Shown here one piece after another: positions 26,035 through 38,800 of a stretch of 64,000 bases of DNA. Source of the DNA: Xanthostigma xanthostigma (lineage: Eukaryota > Arthropoda > Insecta > Raphidioptera > Raphidiidae); NCBI GenBank assembly GCA_963575645.1, contig OY754470.1, positions 48,763,201 to 48,827,200 of the forward strand, written 5' to 3'. The position numbers were made by a program, and so were the translations under genes. Every line of letters starts with the position of its first letter. Position 1 is the stretch's first letter. The notes beneath the pieces were generated by a model. It saw only the letters and a list, made by a program, of their open reading frames with translations, had not been told where the DNA came from and made no database searches.

Positions 26035-26169
26035 GGTCCAAGCAGCCAGCAAACGGATACGAAACCGCCACCGTCATGCGCAGATAGCTAAACCGTGTTC
26101 CAAAACCGATACACAGTTTCGTTTTAGCTACTGCGCATGCGGGTGACGATTTGCTGGCTGCGTGGAACC
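26035..26169. repeat. Fold-back repeat (GGTTCCACGCAGCC ends)
   Basis: Imperfect arms of about 60 bp: GGTCCAAGCAGCCAGCAAA on the left, TTTGCTGGCTGCGTGGAACC on the right, with CGCATGCGCAG-like words further in. It is related by its ends to the fold-back at 831-953. Confidence 0.8.
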
Positions 26170-26179
26170 TGACATATTT

Positions 26180-27040
26180 CTTCTACATAGAGTACCTTTA
26201 TTATAAGACAGACGTAAAACTGAAAGATCAAAACCATATTAATTTTTTTTTATCTTGACGCTCACCAAATGCGTAAAATTTATTTATTTTTTATAGCTCA
26301 ATAATAATTATATCTAATTTCTAAAATACAATACTTTGATAATGAAACTATTGTTTTACGCAAAAAAACGTGTTGTAAATTGTAATCATTAATCAATTAA
26401 AACAATGTTTTGTCTGGTACAGATAATATTTTAAATTTGTAATGCAATATTATTATTTGTATTATAATCCATTGTTAATGTCCTATATTTCATGTAAAAG
26501 TTTAAACATAATAACTTCAAAAAAAGTTTTGTATTAGGTATAGGTAGGTGTTTATTTTATAATCAATTAGGGAAATTAGTTTTTTTTTATTATAGGATGA
26601 TTTTTTAAAATTTCATTTTGGCATTACAAGCTTTCAAATAAATTTTCAAAACGTTCTTATCGAAAGGAATATCGCTAAAAAATCATTACTAATAGTTGAG
26701 ACATTAGTGACATCTTTCGTATCCACTGTAGAGTTGCTAGTGTAATACTAGGAGTGTTTCTCTGAAATGTTATATAAAATCATGTAAAAATATTAAATTA
26801 TATTGCATAAACGATAAATTTAACAAAACTCAACAAATCTGCGTTCGGTAGTTGTTCGTTAGTTAATTTAAGATTTAATTACGTAAAAAATGTTACAATA
26901 AACTGTAAAATACGCTCGTTTTTCAACTTTTTGCTTTTCATTTGTGGTTAGAAGTTCGGAGATGTCACACTGACAGTAAATATAACCTATAAAAGTTAAT
27001 TTTAACTCAAGTGTGTTTTAAATCATTTAAATATATATAA
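26180..27040. other. Upstream region of frataxin
   Basis: AT-rich and non-coding. It presumably holds the frataxin promoter in its last few hundred bases, but no clear TATA/initiator pair stands out. Confidence 0.45.
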
Positions 27041-27045
27041 CCGAA

Positions 27046-28391
27046 ATGTTGCCTATTTATAATAAACATTTTAGATTATTGCCGAGTTTGTATAGGTATT
27101 TCATTGTAGAGAAAATCAATAAAACTGTAAACAAGTGTATTGTTATAAAACGAAATTCGTACAACTCTGTGACTGACACTCATAATCACAAATTTTTAAC
27201 TGTGGCACCTAGTTCTATATTCCGAACATTTTGCAGCGAAGTGTCGAGTCCTGTATATGAAAAAGCTTGCGAAGAAACATTACAATCTTTATGTGATTTC
27301 TTTGAAGATTTGATTGAAGAATCGCCTCATCTAAAATCAGCCGATGTTACTTACGGGGTACCTATTTTAGATTTTTTATATTACATAATTTACATAGTAT
27401 GGCACGTGATTAGATATTATATAAAAAACACATTTTGATAAATTTAATTATTACTGATTGCACGTTTCGAATATCTTTTCAATCAAGTTCAGGGCGCAAA
27501 AAACAATAATAAGACTTATTTTTAACCTCTGTTGAAAAAGGTGTCTTAATCTTCTTATTCTCTTACATATTTCAATAAATTATCAATATGAAATTAAAAT
27601 TCAACCATTTTTCAATATTCTTAAAAATCGTGTACAGTTCGATAATTAAAAAAAAAATCACTTATTCATTCACAGCAAAATCGCAAAAAAATGTCACTTT
27701 CGAAAAAATATTAAAATAAAATACTACGAATACTACAGATAGAAACAGCGTTAGCAAAAAATGTCGGCTCAGAGAAAAAATTAAAGTAAAAAGTGTCGGG
27801 TGCAACCTGGCTTTACTCATTTCTTTATTTTATCTATATCATTGATAACATGTCATTTCTATTAATCTATGATTTACCAATTGCATCATTCAATGATCAG
27901 TTGCAGTATGACAACATTAATATAGATTTGTTTTCACCGAGTTCTTTCACACATGCGATTAGTTGCAGGCTGCAAAAAATGTGAGCAATGCTATATCCCC
28001 TTCAATTATTTATCTGAGGTTTATTGTGCACTCTGCTGCACTGCTAATTGGTGTGCTCTATTTTATCGTGCTTTCTTGTACACTGTTATGCTGCTACTGT
28101 TAACTTTAATAGAAATGTTTTGTTTTCTTGCAGGATGGTGTACTGACAGTACAATTCGGTGAGCCATATGGCACGTACGTGATAAATCGTCAATCACCAA
28201 ACAAACAAATTTGGTTGAGTTCACCAACAACTGGTCCAAAACGATATGATTTCGTTTCTAAAGGTGACCGCGATGGATACTGGGTCTATAAACACGACGG
28301 ATTTTCACTGCACCAATTATTAAAACAAGAAATTAAAGAAATTGCTAAAAAAGAAGTAGATTTATCTAATTGTTCTTATGTTTTGTTGTAG
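27046..28391 (+). CDS. FXN: Frataxin, mitochondrial (2 exons)
   Basis: Frataxin acts in the mitochondrial matrix on the NFS1-ISCU complex during iron-sulfur cluster assembly. Exons are 27046-27357 and 28134-28391, joined in phase 0 (TACGGG/GTACCT, TTCTTGCAG/GATGGT), giving 189 aa, the usual length. Residues 1-65 are basic and hydroxylated, fitting a mitochondrial presequence. Residues 71-98 form the acidic first helix ([19 protein letters not shown]). The beta-sheet carries [19 protein letters not shown] (117-135), including the conserved Trp131, then GPKRYD (138-143) and WVYKHDG. The last helix is [15 protein letters not shown]. The stop is followed 27 bp later by AATAAA (28418-28423). No damage is seen. 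A KIAA0825-like gene starts 126 bp downstream on the same strand. Confidence 0.96.
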
Positions 28392-28417
28392 TTGCTTTTG
28401 TATTTTTAGTTAATATA

Positions 28418-28423
28418 AATAAA
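28418..28423 (+). terminator. Poly(A) signal of frataxin
   Basis: AATAAA 27 bp after the stop codon, followed by a T-rich stretch. Confidence 0.65.
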
Positions 28424-28517
28424 TTTTCACATTTTTTGTTCAATTTATTTTATTTATTTTTTTGTTGACCACTTTTTTTTTATTTATTTATTTTTACTGT
28501 TATTAAATAAAAACACC

Positions 28518-31500
28518 ATGGAGGTGATGGAAGAAGGAAATTTGATGGACAGAGTCCGTATTTTGATACAAAGAGATCTGCAATATTATGAGGTAGGTAT
28601 AATAAAGAAAAGTATAATACGCGCCACGCATCTAAAAGGCTCGAAAGTTAGATACGAATGCGAGCTTGCGCTTGTACAGTCTGTAGAAAAACTACAAACT
28701 CGCAACTCGATAAAACTAATATAAGAATAACAACTTGACAATAGCGTACTCGACTGTACTTTAAAGCAGGAAAGCGACAAGTGACGAAGGCAATGAGCGA
28801 TCACGGCCAATCACCGACGAGCGCACGTTCCGTGCAGGTAGCTGGGGGATGGTGGGTGTCTCAACGGCTTTAAAATGTGCCTTTCAACGCTGTTTGTGAC
28901 TAGCTTCCGAACCTTTTAGATACGTGGCGCGTATTATAGTTGTGTGATTTTGAGTGACAATAGGTCATATGCATGCATTTTTTTATATTTTTAATAGATT
29001 ATTTAGTCAAGCATAATACGGAAAAAAATTGATAATCATTTAAAAATGTAATATTATCATAAGAAAAAAAATATTAAATTTCACATTCAAAAATAGACAG
29101 TTTAAACAATCGGCCATGTTCGCGGGCTTATGTGACGTCATGATATACGATGTCAAATTGTCAATGTTCTAAGTGAAGTTTATTTGTTGTTTTCTCTAAA
29201 TACTGACATAATCTTACTGTGAGACGACATCGTCGTCATGGAAACTGTTGTTGATATATACTCTGACGTCACGATGCGTTTTGAGAATTCGAAAATAGCG
29301 CTTATTTTCTACATTTCTTTTTTATTAGTTGTATTTTTTCAGTGATTAGATTAATAAAATAACCATTACGTTATGATCAAGAACTAAAATATATTTCGAA
29401 ATAAAAATTTTAACCAATTTGGAGTTTTATGCATATGAGCTATTCGAGTTAGCGAGTTAGGAACATAAAAAAATATTGTGAATTATAGGCGCTTAACAGC
29501 AAATGTCACAAGCGTATAAACATGAAAGAGAGCTGGGTTAAAATAGACAGTTAGCTAAGTCCCATATAAAGAAAATAACAACATGCCCAGTGGCGTAACA
29601 ATAGGGTGGCAGAACGGACAAAATGCCACGGGCCCCTGGCCTACAACATCGACAAAATAAAAAATTATTTTACCGAACTACACACCTTCACTACTTGAAA
29701 ACTGCAAAATGTCTGTCATACACAGAACTGCACAAACAATTGCTGGTCCGTGCTGGTCTAGGGTGTGAAAGCGTGCAGGTTGCAGGTTCTTGCTGGTCCT
29801 GACTTGATACGTGTGCGCGGTCTTTAAGGTTTAGGGATATAAATGCAATTGAAAATTGAACGAGACAACGCAGTTAAAAAAGTTTCCTGTTTACAGGACA
29901 AACAAACGATTTTACAAGAATCACTGTGTCCTGCAGTAGTTGGTGGTAAGTTGGACTTTCCGAGGAATGCTTCTTTTGCGGCCGTCAAGTTGGTATTGTG
30001 GTGGGAAGAAGAATACATTGCGGCATATCGAAAAGGATCTGGCTTAATGCAAGGATCCTCGAACAGTCAGGACATAGATGAGGCATCTGGAGGATGTGGA
30101 GGAATAGTAAAGTCGTCGGATCCTGAAAAATTTGTTTCGATGGTTACAAAATGTGCTGACCAACTTTTAGGTGAACATTTCAAAAATGTTTACGACGTTT
30201 TGTTATTCCGTGATCAGGTCCGGCTTATTACCATTCCAACCCACAAGTGGGGAATGGTGCTAGTTTAGGTTAAAAATCACTTTTCTAAATTTTACAATAT
30301 CTTTTCGTTTTGAGGTCCCCCGAATCCAAAAAACATATTTTTGGAAAAACTGCGCCTGTTAGTCTCTGAACACGATACAGGTCAAACGGATTAACGGATT
30401 GAAACCAAATTTTGGGCAGATGTTTGATACACAAATATGAAGAGCCCTATTATTTTTGGAAAAAATCGACGCGTACGCAGAAGAGATATATGCTATAACG
30501 TTGCTTTTTATATAATAATGGTATACTTTTCATAACGGTTTGTTATTCTATTTACTTTTTTAAGAAAGTTTCTTTCAAAAAATTTTTTTCTGAACTTTAT
30601 AGTTTCGGAAATATTTTGAAAAATATCAGCTGTTCTTTTGCTTTGTAGATCTGTCAGAAATAAACTAGTTAAGCGTGCTTTGACTAATTTTTACATGACG
30701 TGAACATATTATGTAGGTAACCATGGCAACGAATAGCAAATATCGTATCGAAAACTAGCTCTTACCCGCGTCACCTCACGCAATATCAGAAATTCTGTTT
30801 TGTTCATTATACTATATCAAATGTCAATATTTTTGAAGTTGGAATGGTACCGTCGCCCAATTGGCTGGAATTGTTATATCGACATTTTCGTGGAAACTCA
30901 GTTTCTCCTATTGTTTTTTTAGAACATCTTCATGTTCTCAGTCAAGAAGCATTGGATCATGCAGACTTGACTGTACTTACGGGTACACTCGGTGCAGCAG
31001 CGTTAATTAAAAATTGCATGTGGTGTTACATTCAATCGTCAGGTGGTACACCAATAATATCAGATTCTGGCACTCTGCAAAAAAGTTACAAAGAATATCA
31101 AGAAATGGATGAAGCTTTAGCAGAACGCGTTCTAGATTTGCATTGTCGCCTTATGTCCCTCTATGTACTTCAAGATGCTGAATCATTGGACTGGGAAAAT
31201 ACCCAACCATTTTTTGAATCTGAACGTGGATCGTTTGTGATTCAAATGTGGTGGTTTTATATGCAAGGTAATTAAATCAAAATCACGGACTTTCAGATTT
31301 ATTGATACTATCCTGGGTTCTTTGAAAAAAAAAATAGTGTTTTTAATTCGGCTTCTAAGCGCGTAATAATACAACATTTTGTCATGGCAGCTGCCAATAA
31401 TGGTCAAATTAAAATACTATATTGGATATGTCTGTGAATAAGGTGTTAACTTTCAACGTTTGCTATATTTTGAATTATGATTATTTTTGTTGAATGAAAC

Positions 31501-34500
31501 ATATTTTTTCGTTCAAATACTTGAGGCAGAAAGGATTATTTAATTCCACAGTTTCTTTTTTTAAGTTATAAGTATTTTGCAAAACTGTCAACTAGATTTT
31601 AGGGAATTTTGGAAAATATTTTTTGCGATTTCTTGGGTGTTTTAATTTATTTTTTCTGTTTCAAATATTTCATTATTTAGTCGCCTTTTCTGTAAAACTA
31701 TATCGACTTTAGGTACAAGAGATGATCTTTGGAATACAGTGCCGCCGAAAATCGCTCAAAGAATTTTTTCAGGAATGTTAAATGAGTCTTTAACGATATT
31801 AACTGTTCGCTATATGCAGGTAAACCTACGTCCTTTAAAGTTAAATAATATAAACGACGATTTCAAAAATAAATTATTCAATAATATTTAGGCTAAGCCA
31901 AGTGAAGCACGGAGCCATTTGTTAGTGGTTGACATCAGCAATCTATTACTATGTGTTACACAACTATTACCAGCCATTTGCAACAATGCGGAAGAATTAG
32001 CTGGGTTATCTTTGAACACCCAAAGTAAAATGCTACGTGATATTCACGCCAAATGTCACAAATTATTGATGTGCTTCATTTTACGAGGCGCTCCTCTTGA
32101 AGTTTTTCATAAGGTAGGAGAAAGTCGGTGTCCTGACTCCTGATGAGAAATTATTGCTGTGTTATAGTTTAACTAGTGTATTTTTGAGCGGTTCTTTTTA
32201 AAAAAGATAGATGATATGACGGATACTATTGCAGTTTTAACAAAATAAAATGTTCTTAGGTTTTTAAAAAAGGCACCGATAATGTTGGAATTTTGAAACC
32301 GCGCCTTGCAACTCCAAGTCCTTGGTTGGTTTTGACATCACCGGAATTGTTTCCGAATAATTCTCATACAGTCACTAAACTAGAAGATTTAGATGCTAAT
32401 TGTGCCCTTGCGTTGGAATTACGGGTGCTGCTTGCCCAGCCGCAACCAAATTGGCCGATTCTCTTAAAGGTATGACGAAGCCTAATACATACTTGATTTC
32501 ATTTTGCGAAACTCCGATAGAGCTCAAAAAAAGATTTTAATTGTTTTGGGATCTGCCCAGCGTGCCGTTTTTCAAAGGCGTAGTATTTCATTTGGAAAGA
32601 AGACCCATTTTTACACCTCTTATAATCCAAAGATACGAGATTATAATTGTTTCAGATAATTCTAATGAGAGATTGTAAAATATCGGCATTGATTCTTCAA
32701 TACACTGTGAAGAAAGTTTTCGAAACAAGCAATTTCAATCAAATGCAACCGCCAACGGATGAAACAGTAACTTGTGGAGGTTTTATGTGTTCTGGAGATG
32801 GTATTTGCAAGTATCCTTCAGTCCCTGCTAATTTCTTCTACGATATTGTGGCGGCCATAACTCATATCGTCATTTCTACCGAAAGTGAGGCGAATATTCG
32901 ACAGACTATTTTACCATCGCTGGAAAACTGCGGAAGGAGTTGGGCAGTTTGTTTAGATAGACAACAGGTACTTAAAGAACAATAATAATTAATCGTTAAT
33001 TCTTCACTAATTACCAAAAAAATATTGTTTAATAAATTTGATGGGATATTGCCGATTAACTTGAAATTTGGCATAGTTACTCCCTTCTTGACGCAGACAC
33101 CCACTAAGTACGAATTTTATGTAAATCTTATCCAAAACGGATCTTTCACCTACTATTATATATACTTTGGGTGTGAGTTGTCACGTGGACGGGTGTTAAT
33201 GGTTGCGTAGATAAGAAGCTCAATATAATATTTCCAGAGGAAGAGAGAGAGAGAGAGAGATCTGTGTAATGACAGGAACACTGACTAACTGACCCATTTT
33301 CTATAGGAATTATCAAAACATTCTTTACATTTCGAAGAAGGAAAAATATTTTATGTAACTTTAAAATATTTTTAAGGTATGGAATCAAACGAAACCTCCA
33401 TGGCTGAAAGCAATTTTATGGTCAATAAAGCCGTATTTACCACCAATAGTGACAACTTTAATATCAGCCGTTCAGACTGGGGCCAGCATGTACCAAACAA
33501 TGTCTTTAACAATTGCCTGTTTCAGTCAACTTTGGGATTGCATTCCTCAGTATGTTACGCGTATAGCCAAATTACTCAACGAAATTTTACCAGCCGACGT
33601 TCATCCCGTAGCCAATTCAGTCATTTTACAGTTGTTAATTTCTGCACTGTACACCGCGCTGTACGAAAAAGCACACGACGAAAATAAAAGTATTTCTAGT
33701 CGAATAAAACTTAATTCAGTGCAATCGTCAACAAGCAAAGGAAACAGTAAATCTGAGGCTAAAGCTGATCCTACATTGGTACATAAAAATTCACAGATTA
33801 GTTTCGATGGTACAGCTAGCGATTCACAAACAATTTCTTTAGCTTTAGCAGAAGCGTTGTGCAGTATTGATAAGGATAATAAACACACGGAACAGATCGA
33901 CGAATTTTTAGAATGTGTTGAGAGTGAATATAATTTGTATGGACAGACTCCTTCAGGACAGTCTGATTTATTAGAACAAACTGGACATTTGGCTGAAGTA
34001 CTTGCCAGTGATATATTGATGACTACGGAAGGAAAGTTAAGCCTGAAGGTAAATTATAGGAACGTATAGACCTAAAATAATAATTATATAAATAAAATTC
34101 AAGTGTCATGAAGTATACCTACGCACAAACAACTATCTGTCTGTTTGGGTGGGTTAATCTCAAAAACTCAAACATTAAATTTATTATTTAAGTGCTTTTA
34201 ATTTATTAAACACATAGGATGGCATTCTACATCTACGAGCCATTTTTTTTCAAAAGTGTTTAATATAATTATGACGAAGCAGTCAAAGAGTTGTCAAAAA
34301 AAATTAATTGAACATAGATGAAAAGATTATATAATTTCGATAATACATTGAGAGCCATGACATTTTTTCGTATTTGTTATTTGATGATAGTCAATTTTTG
34401 GACATCTGGTATATTTTTAATTATTTCGATTTTGCATCTCAATCAGTGCCGTGCCAACAATAATCTGTCACGTGCCACCTGTTCTCCATCCCTGACATAG

Positions 34501-35403
34501 GTAAATTCGTGCGTTATGCATCAACAATAAAGTTTTAAAGAATTTTGGTACCAAAATATTAACGCTGTGTTTTTTCATTTAAGGTTTTGTATCATTTTAT
34601 TGTCCATAACAGAGCCTGGCTTTTTCAACAGCTAGGCGTCAGTAAAAATAACACACAGCTAGAACCAAATCAGTTCTCTGTTAAAGAAACGCCATTTTTA
34701 CATGCTGTGTTCCATATTGGTACCCGACAATTTGATGAGGTAAATAATAGTCTTCTACTTATACACATTTCATTTTTACATCATCTATAGACGCTATTTC
34801 GTCTAAAACACTTTTGCAACGATCCCAAACCGTTGACAAACTGACGACGCATGCGCGTTTGCTTAGAAGCGTTCGTATGCATCAATCACGTAGTCTGTAA
34901 CTAGGAAACCAAGCTTGAGCGTAGCGGTGGACCGATATCTGTCGCATGAACCAATATGGCGTCAGTTACTGGATAACGCAAACACGTTCATCGCTTACAT
35001 GTGTGTAGTGTCTGTGAAGTTAAACAACTATTGCGAAAACAGGCGGAAAGAACTGAAGTTTTCCTAGCTAGTGACAACAGTGCCATCTCGCGTGCGCCAG
35101 CAAACGGTCCGTCTCGAAACATAGGAAGCTGAGTCTCCTGGTTACAGATTTCGTGGCATTAGGTAATATTAGCGGATTTTTAAAAATGTTTCTTAACTTT
35201 AAACTTGTTTGTTTAAGTTTTTGACAGGAAAGTGGAAGCCAGAATGGACGGACTTACTCCAAACACCAATGGGTTTAAGTATTGACCGGATTTGGATGCA
35301 AATAAGTAGACGGTGGGAATTTAATGAAGCAGACCCATCTCAACTTAGTGAACATGATACGGCAGTTGTTGCTTCTTTGACATCATTTTTAAAAACAAAT
35401 TAG
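28518..35403 (+). CDS. KIAA0825: KIAA0825-like protein, about 10 exons
   Basis: This is a homologue of the vertebrate KIAA0825 family, whose molecular role is poorly known. The best match I recall is the segment LQDAESLDW...FVIQMWWF...DDLWNTVPPKIAQ, laid out as in the human protein. Exons read by eye: 28518-28592 (start, less sure), 29897-about 30217, about 30850-31267, 31713-31819, 31892-32113, 32260-32469, 32656-32967, 33377-34048, 34584-34739 and 35218-35403 with stop TAG. All junctions from exon 3 onward keep phase with good GT-AG sites. The total is about 890 aa, shorter than the vertebrate protein. No membrane segment or enzyme motif is seen. A transposon at 30230-30869 interrupts exons 2/3, so that junction is unresolved and may be damaged. 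MITE A sits in intron 1. Confidence 0.85.
28615..28936 (-). mobile_element. MITE A copy 3, in intron 1 of KIAA0825-like gene
   Basis: A 322-bp copy, inverted relative to copies 1 and 2. Both ends read TAATACGCGCCACG; the right flank TATTATAG and left flank AGTATAAT agree with a TA target duplication. It lies 22 bp after the donor of exon 1. Confidence 0.9.
30230..30869 (+). mobile_element. Transposon family B, copy 3, inside the KIAA0825-like gene
   Basis: A 640-bp copy, nearly full length, with ACCATTCCAACCCACAAGTG at the left and GTTGGAATGGTACCGTCGCC plus CAATTGGCTGGA at the right. It separates two stretches of coding sequence. The shared right-end motif reads in frame into the downstream exon (see findings). 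Confidence 0.85.
33241..33260 (+). repeat. GA microsatellite in intron 7
   Basis: A GA-repeat run (AAGAGAGAGAGAGAGAGAGA) within the intron between exons 7 and 8 of the KIAA0825-like gene. Confidence 0.9.
34790..35165. repeat. GC-richer insert in intron 9 of KIAA0825-like gene
   Basis: Base composition is clearly less AT-rich than the neighbouring introns, with GACGACGCATGCGCGTTTGC and CTCGCGTGCGCCAGCAAACG as loosely inverted words and GTCTGTAACTAGGAAACC opposed to GGTTACAGATTTCG. It is probably an old inserted element; no ORF. Confidence 0.4.
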
Positions 35404-35449
35404 TTAAAATATCCGCACATACTGTAGTTTTATTTAGTGTAGCAGATTA

Positions 35450-35455
35450 AATAAA
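35450..35455 (+). terminator. Poly(A) signal of the KIAA0825-like gene
   Basis: AATAAA 47 bp after the TAG stop codon, ahead of the convergent aminopeptidase gene. Confidence 0.6.
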
Positions 35456-35739
35456 TTGATCTTTTTATATTTAGAATTATGATTTGTAACACTTTTTGGA
35501 AACAATGAACTTTCACGAACTCAAATACGCCGAATGCTGCTGAAAATTAAAAAAAAGATAATTTTTCGAAAATTCGCTTTTAATTAATTTTACATTCTGT
35601 TGATGGGGAAGTCTATTCGTATCTTTACATAAAAAAAATGGTGATGTTGGTATGAGATTGATGTTTAAGGAAAATATTTTTATGAGTTTTTTATCGGAGA
35701 ATAGACAGATCTGTAAGCGATGAGTATTTTTTTATCAAA

Positions 35740-35745
35740 TTTATT
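35740..35745 (-). terminator. Poly(A) signal of aminopeptidase N
   Basis: TTTATT on the plus strand (AATAAA on the minus strand) about 95 bp after the aminopeptidase stop codon. The two convergent 3' ends are about 285 bp apart. Confidence 0.5.
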
Positions 35746-35837
35746 GACAGAAAATAACATATCTGACGCTTGTTACAATTAATATAATATAAATAAAAAT
35801 AAATAGAGTTGTAAAATTTTGCTGAGATTGTACGTTT

Positions 35838-38800
35838 TTATGATTGTCTGTTTCTTTTCAAATATATTTCCTTGAATGTCCGTTCCACCGATCCATAAAT
35901 CTTGTTGTACCACAAAACGTTGAGTCTCATTGTTTCAAGAGCTTGTTTTTTATTCAATTCGATATCTTTGAAATACTTCGAGTTTTTCTTAATAAATTCT
36001 GAGATCTAAAAAAAAAAAACAACTTCAAAATATAATATTCTGTCATCGGTCTAGTAGATAACATTAAACTATGAACATATTTTTGATTTGTCTATGTATT
36101 ATAGTAATATTAATTTCCTACCTCTTCAAATTGACCCTCGAGAGATATTTGTTTTGCTAAAGTTTTTAGTAATCTTCCAAGCGTCACTTTCTTAATTCCT
36201 AAATAATTATCAATACGCTCTATGTTCATTTTGAAAAAACTTAAAGCCAAGTTAAACCCAACCTCATTGCTAACAACACTTGAAAAAGCGTACGTCATAT
36301 CTTGTTGCCTGATCCCTGAATTTGGAGTGATTGACCATTCGAGATATCTAAAAACAATTTATTTAATAATGTTTTTTGGTAAACAAAATTGTTCCTATTA
36401 TTAATTTTAGTTCAAATCTGAATACCTGTTCAGTAGCCAAGTTCGCTTGGTACAACCAAGAGCACCCAGAATAACCGCTTTTTCAGACGCTAGATTTGAT
36501 TTTAAATATTGTTGCCATAGGAAGTCCCATTCTTCATCATTTCCAAGAGCCAATGCTTTACAGTACACTACCGATCGTAGGTTAGTTGGAACCCTGTTTA
36601 TTTATATCAACACTTAATAATCAATATATTTTTAACAGTTTTTATATACGTTGCTAAAGTAATATAATTACAAGACGCTGATCATTTCAACTGTCGAATC
36701 TTTATAATACGCAATTTATCTACATCATAATTACACCAATGAAGCCATTGCTTCATAAACTACACTATACCAACTTTTATTGCGTGGCGAGTCTAGTAAA
36801 GCCCATTGTAGGAATGGCTCAATTAATTTGACGGGTATACCTATTATTGTCAAGCCGTTGATTATTTTTTTATTTTCACTGAACTCTTAGAAATACAGCT
36901 CACTGTAGGAATGGGGTTGGGATAATCATGCCTTCCACGTCCTGTAGCGGCCCCCTAAAGTAAAATCTTTGGTGGGTCTTTTGTTTATCTCTATTTTCTT
37001 AGTTGGCTAATCCGCTAAGGAAGACTCCTCCTAATCCCGAGGCACCAGTTTAGAGACATGGAGTTAATGTACTAACAAATATCAGGATAGCAATAATGCA
37101 GCTAATTCACTTCTATAGGCAATTACAGTACTGGCAACGTGAAATTTGATTTAAACAAAATGTAGACAATGTTATTTTGTGGTTAGTTTTAAAATTTTAT
37201 TGAAAAATACGCACGGGTTTGGTTTTTGTGGTTCTTCCATCCATTGGCTGAATAGTTTAGAAGCATATTCCCCACATTGACCAATATCCAATGTACAAGC
37301 CCACGACGAAATTAAAACTTGAAATCTGACTTTATCAGACACTTGTTTTTCGTAAGATTTTTTGATGTCGCCAAATTGGTCGTAAACCGAACCGATCAGA
37401 CTTCGTGCAAATTTCTATCCACAAACAAATATTTTGATCAGTTATTGATTTCTCAATGTTTAATAAATTAAAATAATTACCATAAAGTATCCGTATTTGG
37501 GAGTTCTTTTCAACAAACTATTAATTTTTCCAAGTCCACTGAGTGCCGATTTCCAAGGGAGGTATTCAGTTTCGCTCTCTAAATACGATAATAATTTCAA
37601 GGGTATGTCATATTCTAGTTCTCCAGATCTAGCTAGTCCCAAAGAATCCAATATAAACTGAACTCTATTTAAAACGGGGAATGTGTTGGGTTCTTCTAAT
37701 AGAGCTTCGGTGATCAATTCCCAATTTTTATCGTCGTAATTGATGCGATATGGAGCTAGAAGGTAAATTTTAAATTAATGTGCTTCGAGTCCAGAAACTT
37801 TTCCATCTTAAGATTTTCGTTTAGGGATTGACATAATGACAAATTAGATAGAAAATATGTAGGTACATACTTGCTACTTTAAGATTAAATACAACCCATT
37901 CGTCTTCAGAAGGTATATTTAGAATCTTGGGCGAACTTTGTCCGTTTTCACAAGAAATCCATTCTTTAGGTATTGTATTTTTAAAATTCTTTTCTCCTGC
38001 GGTTGTATAAGTAATAGGGATCCACCAGCAAGGTGATTCCTTTGACTGTCGATTTATTAATTCATCGGTTACAAATCTTTTCTGAAAGTATTATTTTAGT
38101 TTTAATTTATATGAAATTCGTAAAGCGTAATAATATGATATTCCATTATTGAATAAAGTTGTGTTCCAGAAAGCATGGTCAAAAAATTTGATTTGACAGT
38201 GACTTCAGATTGTGAAAATATAATTATGGTTATTATACATATAGAACCAGTCTAATATCATTGTTCAAAAAATAAAATTTTAATTGATTAATTATTTTTC
38301 GAGTAGGATTTCTGTTATAAACAGCGGAATTGGTATAGACTCGACTATTCTTAATTTCTACAGAATATTAATAATTATATTCAATGAAATTTTCCATACC
38401 TGGCTAATAGATAAAGTTTTGCCATTTCTGGTGACATTTATCACGGGATAACCAGTTTGTTGTGTCCAAGTGTCCATTATAGTTTTTACCGACAAATTGT
38501 CTGGCAAAGTTTTTTGTTTATGAGCTTCATCTGTTAATGCTTTCCATAGGTCATCAGTTTCAGCATTACCATATTTATATTCCGTTAAATAATTAGTTAT
38601 TCCTTTACGAAATACGTCCGTTCCCAAAAATTGATTGATCATTCTTAACACTAACGAACCCTTTTGATACGAAATACTATCAAATATTTGACTGATTTCG
38701 CTTGGATGTCCAATTGGTACCGAAATCTGGAAATAACACAAATTTAATTTTCTTCAATGTTCTGTCACATGAGTGAGAAGTTGCGGATTCAAGCTAGCAA

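Noticed and set aside
27793-28162. Frames in the frataxin intron
   Set aside because: They lie between two frataxin exons with good splice sites and have no recognisable content.
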